A stretch of DNA of 64,000 bases from Dendrolimus kikuchii (Eukaryota; Arthropoda; Insecta; Lepidoptera; Lasiocampidae), in NCBI GenBank assembly GCA_019925095.2, contig CM034407.1, positions 1,094,210-1,158,209 on the forward strand, read 5' to 3'. The position numbers and the translations under genes were made by a program. Below are positions 32,601 through 44,600 of this stretch, piece by piece (position 1 is the stretch's first letter; each line of letters begins with the position of its first letter). Below the pieces are notes generated by a model, which saw only the letters and a program-made list of their open reading frames with translations, was not told the origin of the DNA and did not search any database.

Positions 32601-35600
32601 AGTTCTGTACCCTTTTTGAATACGCTTTTATTAGCTTCGTACGTATGTTTGTAACGGAATCTTTCAAGTTAAATTTGATCGACTTCCCGGTTTCCGATTG
32701 AGCTGAAATTTTGCACGTATGTGTATATCGCGTGACAATGCAATAATATGGTACCATGGAGCTGATCTGATGATGGGTGGAAGGTGGCCATAGGAACTCC
32801 TGTATTAAACAAGATAGACCCGTCGTGTTTGGGCTCGTTTTACTTGTCTTGGCTAGCACTCTGCTGCTACATGATATGCAGGATCTCAAAAGCTTGTATT
32901 TAAAAACCTTTTTAAAAAAGCTTATTTTTACATAACATTCCATTTTATCATAAGAGCGTATTTAATTCTTTTTTCAAAGTTTCCACGGAGAAGGGAATTA
33001 AATCACTAAATAATGAAAAAGAAATAATAGTTAGAAAAAAAAAACTAAAAAAATACGCTTTTATAGAAAATCCAACTAAAAAATAGAAAATAAATTTTAA
33101 AAAATTTGAGTTAAGAATAGTATAAGAAAAATGATTTTATTGTAAAAAAAGCGTGGGGTGCTTTTCAGGATATAGTCAAAATAACCCTTCTACTCATATC
33201 TGTTCATAAAATATTTATAACTGTTGATACCATGCACCCCACGCTTTTTTTACAATACAATCATTTTTTCTTATACTATTTTTAATTCAAATTTATTCTA
33301 TTTATTAGTTGGATTTTCTATAAAAGCTTATTTTTTTTCGATTTTTTTAAACTATTATTTATTACAGCTTAATTTCGAAGAATTTTTGTAATTTATAAAC
33401 GCTTTTTGGTTATTTTTGTTATTACATACATACATACATACATAACTTCACGCCAGTTCCCTTGCGAGGTAGGCACGAACAACAGAGTGCCATTTAGGCT
33501 TATTCTTACACACCTCACTTGCCTCTTTGACATTCATAACTCTTGTCATGCAAGCTCGTCTGTTCTTAAGGCTCCTGACATCACCCTCCGCTAGTACACG
33601 ATCAATTTGATCATGGAAGGTGTGTCGTGGCCTTCCACGACTTCTGCATCCATCCACTTTTGCATTGTATATCTGTTTAGTCATTCTTTCATCATGCATT
33701 CTTTCCACATGCCCGAACCACCGGAGCATTCCTTTCCTTACCTTCACCCCGACACTCTCTTTTTTTTGTTATTGTGTATGACATTTAATGAATGCGTGTT
33801 TGTGTTGTGGTGTACCTTACGAATAATTTATTCTAGTTTTAATACTAAACTTATACTAATGTAGAGTGTATCTGTTACATGCTGGTGTTGTGAGGAAGTG
33901 CATGTGCGGTGTGTGCCTTATGTCTATACCTATATATATTAACCTAACTAGTGCCATGTGTGTTGGTTTTTCTTTTCTGTGTCTGGGTTATTAATTTTTA
34001 GGCTCTTTGTGTGCCTTGGTTTGTTAGTGAAGTGAGCGTGTAATGCAATACGGTGGTAGTGCCCGTCGGTGTCGGTATGTGTACCCTCAAAAGGGTTAAA
34101 CAATAAGAAATTAATAATTTATTTCTGCATAGTTAAATCGTTTGTCTAATCCAGTGCTTTTTAATCTTTTTGAATACACGACCTCTCTACAGGTTGAAAA
34201 ATTTTGGCGACCCCCTCGGGTCATACACAGACAAAAAGTTAGTCATTTAAAAGACTATGTTTATATTTTGTTATTTATATTCATTATTAGGGCCTTATAC
34301 TTTGCAAAAAGCTGTTGAGCTTAGAAAGTACCTAAGTACGAGGTATAATTGTTCAAAATAAGTTGCACTGGAGAACACTTTTTGGAGGTCAAACATGTAA
34401 GTTAAAATTTAATTTTTACTTCCTATTCTATGTACACCGCTTCGCAACGTGTTGATGCTGTAAAGCAGAAGAAGCGGCAAGAAACTCCCCAGCAACACGT
34501 CTAGCTAAATATTGTGCCTCTTTATATTTCATATTCTATTTATATCTCAAATTCTTTTTTTTTAAATAACTTGTACAGAAGTATGTTACGGTATAAATTT
34601 AAATTGCCTTTTTCCTTTTGCCAGCGACCCCCCGAGCAAGGCTCTGCGACCCCCCGGGGGGTCGCGACCCACCGATTGAGAAACACTGTTCTAATCCATA
34701 GGTCATATATAAGATATTGCTACAAGTTACATTAAGGGTTGTGTCGTCGTAATTGAGATAGATAATACTCCTGAATATTGAGATGTTAATAAATGATGTT
34801 TAATTGTTTTAGTTAGAAGACCAATCGGGTAAGCCTGTGGACTTACCGAGAGCGGAGAAGCGGGCTCTGTTGGTCGGGCTGGCGTTGCACGAGCGCGGTA
34901 AGGCTGCGGCCAGACAAAAAGATTATCCACTCGCGTTGGTGCTTTTATTGGAGGCGGACAGGCAGTTAAGGTAACTACCACATTTATGATGATTAGTCTT
35001 CTTTTCAACTGACTCCAAGAATGATTTCGAGTCTATTTACCCTGATTCATATAAATCAGTGAATAGGTATCTGCTAAGTAACATTTTTATCCGTGCACGA
35101 ACGGAGAAAGAATACAATTTCCTGCGTTGGGGCGGCCTGTCGTAAGAGGCGACTTAACAACCCACAGCCAGGTGGTAGGGCATTTGCCCGACTGGATGGC
35201 TACCATCCCTGGTCTAGAGTATGTCGCTATAACAACCTTGAGTTGTGTTCCGGCATTAGTGACCAGGCTCCAGTCTCCCTTAAGAGAGCAGCAGCGCATT
35301 TGTAGCAACATTGTTGTTGCAAATGTCCATAGGCGATGGTAACCGCTTCCCGTCAAGTGGGCCGTCTGCTTGTCTGCTGAACTCATATAATAAAAATAAA
35401 ATACTATTCCGTATCAAAGATATAATTTTTTTTTTTTAATTCAATCTATATCTCAGTGTCTCATACTGCACCCAGTATTCGTTTCTTGTATATTTCTATA
35501 TTATTTCGTCACATTACTTGCATCAATTTACGCTTGCATAATTAAAAATTGAATGCATATGCAATATCACATGAGGGACGGATGAGTCTCACGAGTGTGA

Positions 35601-38600
35601 CCAGCTGTGACAAGGACAAAAACGGGTAAAAACTGTTTTTATATTTTATTGCAGGAGCTCAGCAGACAGGCAGACGGCCCACTTGATGGAAAGCGGTTAT
35701 CATCGCCTATGGACATTTCCAACAGCAAAGTTGCTACAAATGCGCTGCTGCTCTCTTAAGGAAGACTGGAACCTGGTCACTAATGCCGGAACACAACTCA
35801 AGGTTGTTATAGCGGCTACTCTAGACCAGGGGTGGTAGCCATCCAGTCGGGCAAATGCCCTACCACCTGGCTGTGGGTTGTTTTGTCGCCTCTTACGACA
35901 GGCCGCCCCAACGCAGGAAATTGTATTCTTTCTCCGTTCCTGCACGGATGATATTTATTAACCCGTGAGACGGAACCGGCATGTGTTCCGATGTGATGTG
36001 TTCCGGCATTAGTGATCAGGTTCCAGTCTCCCTTAAGAGAGCAGCAGCGCATTTGTAGCACCCTTGGTGTTGTAAATGTCAATAGGCGATGGTAACCGCT
36101 ATCCATCAAGTGGGCCGTCTGCCTGTCTGCTGAACTGAACTCCTGCAATAAAAAAAAATAAAAAAAAACCACCACAAATTTGTTGCTGAACTGTCACAAA
36201 CGGTTCGTTGGGACGTCCCACAAAGTGGTCAGATACAGATAATTGAAATGAACGTTGAACTGATGCTTTCTCCCTCTAACTGCATAGAATTTGTATTAGA
36301 ATAAAAGAGACGATATAATTCTGTTGGATTTGACGTGGCAATTTTGATAGCAGCTGGCAGCTTTAGACAAACCGTCAAAGAGGTTAACAGTAACCAAAAT
36401 TGCTTTGGCAGCGGTGTCAAACTCTTCACTTTCAATAAGTAATCTGTAAGATTTTGAAATAAATACATTAATTTTCAGTGAATGCAGCTCTTCTATCCTT
36501 GAAACAGTGGACAATTGGGCAGTGCTCCAACTGGACATATCCTGGTGCTATCTCTGCCTCCAGAACCTCTCTTCGGCCTCGGACGTAGCCGCGAGGCTGG
36601 CCAAAGCCGGAGAAGCCCTGAAACAAACCTACGGCGAAGACCGCCAGAAGGTCACCGCTTTGAACGACATCGAGGGTAAATATACATATACAGTGTAACC
36701 TCCATGTAACGTCACTCCATTTAACGACAAACTCCCTTAAGCGTCCAGATCACTTGGCTTTGGTTGGTTTAGCTCGTCTTCCATGAGCAGAGAAGTCTTT
36801 ACCCTCGTTGACGAAGGAGTTTGCCTCTCCCGGGGCACTCTCAAGCACTGATGCGCCAGGATCAGCGTGGGCGTAACTACGTTCTAAGTGTCACGCTCTT
36901 CCTGCCATAAGCGCGGGGCACATGGAAGGAGGGTGGTTTTAGTGGAGTATTGAGTCTTCGAGTCTCCACACGAGCCGGTCGATTAGTGTCTGGATTGCCC
37001 CCTTGGGAATAATACCTCCATGATCGCCTATGGTCTAATCCGTAGCAAAGGACCCGGTACTGTGCAATATGCATTTCCCCTGCCTTAAAAAAAAAAGGTT
37101 GTCTTTCATACAATGGTACACTCTATATAGCAAAGCACCCACTCTCAATAACGACACCAATTAAGTAACAAAAAGTACCTTTTAAGTTGCCAAAATTAGT
37201 AAAAACTGCGTAGCCGTGTACATGTACTGTGCAAAATGCATTTCCCCTGCCTCAAAAAAAAAAGGTTGTATTTCATACAATGGTACACTCTATATAGCAA
37301 AGCACACACTCTCAATAACTACACCAATTAAGTAACAAAAAGTACCTTTTAAGTTGCCAAAATTAGTAAAAACTGCGTAGCCGTGTACATGTACTGTGCA
37401 AAATGCATTTCCCCTGCCTCAAAAAAAAAAGGTTGTATTTCATACAATGGTACACTCTATATAGCAAAGCACACACTCTCAATAACTACACCAATTAAGT
37501 AACAAAAAGTACCTTTTAAGTTGCCAAAATTAGTAAAAACTGCGTAGCCGTGTACATGTACTGTGCAAAATGCATTTCCCCTGCCTCAAAAAAAAAAGGT
37601 TGTATTTCATACAATGGTACACTCTATATAGCAAAGCACACACTCTCAATAACTACACCAATTAAGTAACAAAAAGTACCTTTTAAGTTGCCAAAATTAG
37701 TAAAAACTGCGTAGCCGTGTACATGTACTGTGCAAAATGCATTTCCCCTGCCTCAAAAAAAAAAGGTTGTATTTCATACAATGGTACACTCTATATAGCA
37801 AAGCACACACTCTCAATAACTACACCAATTAAGTAACAAAAAGTACCTTTTAAGTTGCCAAAATTAGTAAAAACTGCGTAGCCGTGTACATGTACTGTGC
37901 AAAATGCATTTCCCCTGCCTCAAAAAAAAAAGGTTGTATTTCATACAATGGTACACTCTATATAGCAAAGCACACACTCTCAATAACTACACCAATTAAG
38001 TAACAAAAAGTACCTTTTAAGTTGCCAAAATTAGTAAAAACTGCGTAGCCGTGTACATGTACTGTGCAAAATGCATTTCCCCTGCCTCAAAAAAAAAAGG
38101 TTGTATTTCATACAATGGTACACTCTATATAGCAAAGCACACACTCTCAATAACTACACCAATTAAGTAACAAAAAGTACCTTTTAAGTTGCCAAAATTA
38201 GTAAAAACTGCGTAGCCGTGTACATGTACTGTGCAAAATGCATTTCCCCTGCCTCAAAAAAAAAAGGTTGTATTTCATACAATGGTACACTCTATATAGC
38301 AAAGCACACACTCTCAATAACTACACCAATTAAGTAACAAAAAGTACCTTTTAAGTTGCCAAAATTAGTAAAAACTGCGTAGCCGTGTACATGTACTGTG
38401 CAAAATGCATTTCCCCTGCCTCAAAAAAAAAAGGTTGTATTTCATACAATGGTACACTCTATATAGCAAAGCACACACTCTCAATAACTACACCAATTAA
38501 GTAACAAAAAGTACCTTTTAAGTTGCCAAAATTAGTAAAAACTGCGTAGCCGTGTACATGTACTGTGCAAAATGCATTTCCCCTGCCTCAAAAAAAAAAG

Positions 38601-41600
38601 GTTGTATTTCATACAATGGTACACTCTATATAGCAAAGCACACACTCTCAATAACTACACCAATTAAGTAACAAAAAGTACCTTTTAAGTTGCCAAAATT
38701 AGTAAAAACTGCGTAGCCGTGTACATGTACTGTGCAAAATGCATTTCCCCTGCCTCAAAAAAAAAAGGTTGTATTTCATACAATGGTACACTCTATATAG
38801 CAAAGCACACACTCTCAATAACTACACCAATTAAGTAACAAAAAGTACCTTTTAAGTTGCCAAAATTAGTAAAAACTGCGTAGCCGTGTACATGTACTGT
38901 GCAAAATGCATTTCCCCTGCCTCAAAAAAAAAAGGTTGTATTTCATACAATGGTACACTCTATATAGCAAAGCACACACTCTCAATAACTACACCAATTA
39001 AGTAACAAAAAGTACCTTTTAAGTTGCCAAAATTAGTAAAAACTGCGTAGCCGTGTACATGTACTGTGCAAAATGCATTTCCCCTGCCTCAAAAAAAAAA
39101 GGTTGTATTTCATACAATGGTACACTCTATATAGCAAAGCACACACTCTCAATAACTACACCAATTAAGTAACAAAAAGTACCTTTTAAGTTGCCAAAAT
39201 TAGTAAAAACTGCGTAGCCGTGTACATGTACTGTGCAAAATGCATTTCCCCTGCCTCAAAAAAAAAAGGTTGTATTTCATACAATGGTACACTCTATATA
39301 GCAAAGCACACACTCTCAATAACTACACCAATTAAGTAACAAAAAGTACCTTTTAAGTTGCCAAAATTAGTAAAAACTGCGTAGCCGTGTACATGTACTG
39401 TGCAAAATGCATTTCCCCTGCCTCAAAAAAAAAAGGTTGTCTTTCATACAATGGTACACTCTATATAGCAAAGCACCCACTCTCAATAACGACACCAATT
39501 AAGTAACAAAAAGTACCTTTTAAGTTGCCAAAATTAGTAAAAACTGCGTAGCCGTGTACATGTACTGTGCAAAATGCATTTCCCCTGCCTCAAAAAAAAA
39601 AGGTTGTATTTCATACAATGGTACACTCTATATAGCAAAGCACACACTCTCAATAACTACACCAATTAAGTAACAAAAAGTACCTTTTAAGTTGCCAAAA
39701 TTAGTAAAAACTGCGTAGCCGTGTACATGTACTGTGCAAAATGCATTTCCCCTGCCTCAAAAAAAAAAGGTTGTATTTCATACAATGGTACACTCTATAT
39801 AGCAAAGCACACACTCTCAATAACTACACCAATTAAGTAACAAAAAGTACCTTTTAAGTTGCCAAAATTAGTAAAAACTGCGTAGCCGTGTACATGTACT
39901 GTGCAAAATGCATTTCCCCTGCCTCAAAAAAAAAAGGTTGTCTTTCATACAATGGTACACTCTATATAGCAAAGCACCCACTCTCAATAACGACACCAAT
40001 TAAGTAACAAAAAGTACCTTTTAAGTTGCCAAAATTAGTAAAAACTGCGTAGCCGTGTACATGTACTGTGCAAAATGCATTTCCCCTGCCTCAAAAAAAA
40101 AAGGTTGTATTTCATACAATGGTACACTCTATATAGCAAAGCACACACTCTCAATAACTACACCAATTAAGTAACAAAAAGTACCTTTTAAGTTGCCAAA
40201 ATTAGTAAAAACTGCGTAGCCGTGTACATGTACTGTGCAAAATGCATTTCCCCTGCCTCAAAAAAAAAAGGTTGTATTTCATACAATGGTACACTCTATA
40301 TAGCAAAGCACACACTCTCAATAACTACACCAATTAAGTAACAAAAAGTACCTTTTAAGTTGCCAAAATTAGTAAAAACTGCGTAGCCGTGTACATGTAC
40401 TGTGCAAAATGCATTTCCCCTGCCTCAAAAAAAAAAGGTTGTATTTCATACAATGGTACACTCTATATAGCAAAGCACACACTCTCAATAACTACACCAA
40501 TTAAGTAACAAAAAGTACCTTTTAAGTTGCCAAAATTAGTAAAAACTGCGTAGCCGTGTACATGTACTGTGCAAAATGCATTTCCCCTGCCTCAAAAAAA
40601 AAAGGTTGTATTTCATACAATGGTACACTCTATATAGCAAAGCACACACTCTCAATAACTACACCAATTAAGTAACAAAAAGTACCTTTTAAGTTGCCAA
40701 AATTAGTAAAAACTGCGTAGCCGTGTACATGTACTGTGCAAAATGCATTTCCCCTGCCTCAAAAAAAAAAGGTTGTATTTCATACAATGGTACACTCTAT
40801 ATAGCAAAGCACACACTCTCAATAACTACACCAATTAAGTAACAAAAAGTACCTTTTAAGTTGCCAAAATTAGTAAAAACTGCGTAGCCGTGTACATGTA
40901 CTGTGCAAAATGCATTTCCCCTGCCTCAAAAAAAAAAGGTTGTCTTTCATACAATGGTACACTCTATATAGCAAAGCACCCACTCTCAATAACGACACCA
41001 ATTAAGTAACAAAAAGTACCTTTTAAGTTGCCAAAATTAGTAAAAACTGCGTAGCCGTGTACATGTACTGTGCAAAATGCATTTCCCCTGCCTCAAAAAA
41101 AAAAGGTTGTATTTCATACAATGGTACACTCTATATAGCAAAGCACACACTCTCAATAACTACACCAATTAAGTAACAAAAAGTACCTTTTAAGTTGCCA
41201 AAATTAGTAAAAACTGCGTAGCCGTGTACATGTACTGTGCAAAATGCATTTCCCCTGCCTCAAAAAAAAAAGGTTGTATTTCATACAATGGTACACTCTA
41301 TATAGCAAAGCACACACTCTCAATAACTACACCAATTAAGTAACAAAAAGTACCTTTTAAGTTGCCAAAATTAGTAAAAACTGCGTAGCCGTGTACATGT
41401 ACTGTGCAAAATGCATTTCCCCTGCCTCAAAAAAAAAAGGTTGTCTTTCATACAATGGTACACTCTATATAGCAAAGCACCCACTCTCAATAACGACACC
41501 AATTAAGTAACAAAAAGTACCTTTTAAGTTGCCAAAATTAGTAAAAACTGCGTAGCCGTGTACATGTACTGTGCAAAATGCATTTCCCCTGCCTCAAAAA

Positions 41601-44600
41601 AAAAAGGTTGTATTTCATACAATGGTACACTCTATATAGCAAAGCACACACTCTCAATAACTACACCAATTAAGTAACAAAAAGTACCTTTTAAGTTGCC
41701 AAAATTAGTAAAAACTGCGTAGCCGTGTACATGTACTGTGCAAAATGCATTTCCCCTGCCTCAAAAAAAAAAGGTTGTATTTCATACAATGGTACACTCT
41801 ATATAGCAAAGCACACACTCTCAATAACTACACCAATTAAGTAACAAAAAGTACCTTTTAAGTTGCCAAAATTAGTAAAAACTGCGTAGCCGTGTACATG
41901 TACTGTGCAAAATGCATTTCCCCTGCCTCAAAAAAAAAAGGTTGTATTTCATACAATGGTACACTCTATATAGCAAAGCACACACTCTCAATAACTACAC
42001 CAATTAAGTAACAAAAAGTACCTTTTAAGTTGCCAAAATTAGTAAAAACTGCGTAGCCGTGTACATGTACTGTGCAAAATGCATTTCCCCTGCCTCAAAA
42101 AAAAAAGGTTGTATTTCATACAATGGTACACTCTATATAGCAAAGCACACACTCTCAATAACTACACCAATTAAGTAACAAAAAGTACCTTTTAAGTTGC
42201 CAAAATTAGTAAAAACTGCGTAGCCGTGTACATGTACTGTGCAAAATGCATTTCCCCTGCCTCAAAAAAAAAAGGTTGTATTTCATACAATGGTACACTC
42301 TATATAGCAAAGCACACACTCTCAATAACTACACCAATTAAGTAACAAAAAGTACCTTTTAAGTTGCCAAAATTAGTAAAAACTGCGTAGCCGTGTACAT
42401 GTACTGTGCAAAATGCATTTCCCCTGCCTCAAAAAAAAAAGGTTGTATTTCATACAATGGTACACTCTATATAGCAAAGCACACACTCTCAATAACTACA
42501 CCAATTAAGTAACAAAAAGTACCTTTTAAGTTGCCAAAATTAGTAAAAACTGCGTAGCCGTGTACATGTACTGTGCAAAATGCATTTCCCCTGCCTCAAA
42601 AAAAAAAGGTTGTATTTCATACAATGGTACACTCTATATAGCAAAGCACACACTCTCAATAACTACACCAATTAAGTAACAAAAAGTACCTTTTAAGTTG
42701 CCAAAATTAGTAAAAACTGCGTAGCCGTGTACATGTACTGTGCAAAATGCATTTCCCCTGCCTCAAAAAAAAAAGGTTGTATTTCATACAATGGTACACT
42801 CTATATAGCAAAGCACACACTCTCAATAACTACACCAATTAAGTAACAAAAAGTACCTTTTAAGTTGCCAAAATTAGTAAAAACTGCGTAGCCGTGTACA
42901 TTCTTTATCGCTTTATTATACCAGCCCGTAATAAACTCAACAGTCGGCATCATGCATACCAAAATTTTTAAGTACTTTCTTTATCACAAAGACGCCTCAA
43001 TATCGCAAGATATGAATAAAATAAGTAAAAAATTCAACAAAATTACTGGTACAAGCAGTAATAAAAAACTTCTCTCCATTTAACGAGAACTCTCTATAAC
43101 GCCATGAAATGTACAGTCGCTTCAGTGTCGTTATATAGAGTTTGCACTGTATATGCACTACTAGGATATGCCTGCGACTTTGTCCACGCTTGACTTGAAA
43201 TTCCCGCGGGATTTTCAGAATAAAAAGTAGCGCAGATTTTAAGTCTTAAGTATTTGCTATCATAGCCAAGGACGTTGAATCGCCACTTACTACAATTCTG
43301 ACAAACACCCTTCACTACAAGTAATTTCATTAATCTCTTCATACATACAAGTTTATTCGTAGTTAACTAGCTTTTTATCAGACCTTCAAAAATTCATCGA
43401 TTTGAAAATGTCAAAAATTAATATTTTCTCAAGTTTTCGCGACTTGTATACATAATAAAACTTCGTTTTAACGGTTTTAAGCGCGGTAATTTATTTGATT
43501 TTGGTTTTTCCGACGTTTCGTAAAAATCAAAAACCAGCTGCCAGACCTCAAGACACTGAGCTCTTTCTGCGTACAACGGAACACAAACCAACTTGATTGA
43601 TAATTTCTTTTATTTTTCCTCCCACTCATTTTAATATTATATAAAATTATTAGAGCTAGGCATGATTGCTGAAGAGTTTCTTGCGCCGCTTCTTCTCTTC
43701 AAGCCATAACATGTTGCGAAGCGGTAGTAAATTAGATTAGGCTCCCATAGAGTAAATAATAACCATAAACAAAATTAAAACTTAATAGTTAAAATTAACA
43801 AGTTGGCGGTAGGCTAAATAAAACTTTAACAATACTCGTTGACACTTGACATCTTTGTCTTCCGTGATCACGGCCACTGAAAAGTGGCCGAAACGTCGGA
43901 ATAACAAAAATCAAATAAATTGCCGCGCTTAAAACCGTTAAAACGTAGTTTTATTATGTCAAAATTTAGTGAATTTATTGGAATTATTGCATTAGAAAAG
44001 GATATAGTATGTGTTTGCTTCAATTATTTGGTAGCTTTTTTTTATAATTTATGGCTTGGCAACTAGGCCTTTAAGCCAGTATTTGGTAGCTTGATTTTGC
44101 GATTGTACAGATATATGTGCATTGGGTTGTCGGAGAAATCGTCTACACGGATGCATATTCAAGAAGAATTCATTTCGTGTTGCCACTCTTATAAAATACG
44201 ATTTTCGTGACCCGTTTTTGTGTTACCAGTGTAATGAATCAAATTTGCGCAACCTTGTTTAGTGTTGCCACTTAAATATTGGTTTTATGCCATCACGACA
44301 CCTTGTCGTAGACAGTATGTACGATGTGTGTAGACTTTGATGTATTTTATCAGCGAATGAACGCGTGCTGTTCATGAGGCTCTACCTCCTCCAGGGCATA
44401 GTGGCTTACCACCAGAACAAGAGGGGGGAGGCCAAGAAGCTGCTCGAGAAGGCCGAACAGGAATTGAACGTGTTGCGGGTGAGTATGAACCTCAAGTCAT
44501 GGGACTGTTGAAAGGCAGCCATCTTTAAATTTATTTATAAATTTTAGTACACAATCTCCTATCCGTGCTGGAACCAAAGGTGCCACCTAGCTAGGAGCTA

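Larger units (their letters stand above)
36691..43149. mobile_element. pogo-like (Tc1/mariner superfamily) DNA transposon remnant in NUB1 intron 6
   Basis: The left end CAGTGTAACCTCCATGTAACG and the complement of the right end, CAGTGCAAACTCTATATAACG, match at 17 of 21 positions, and both ends abut TA. Subterminal CTCTCAATAACGAC, CATTTAACGA and CTCTATATA words recur, as is usual for pogo/Tigger ends. No transposase remains. Inside are an R1-like LINE end and the 167-bp satellite, which account for nearly all of its 6.5 kb. Confidence 0.65.

Noticed and set aside
37057..42901. Array as a centromeric satellite
   Set aside because: It lies inside an intron of NUB1 and Lepidoptera have holocentric chromosomes, so there is no basis for a centromere role.
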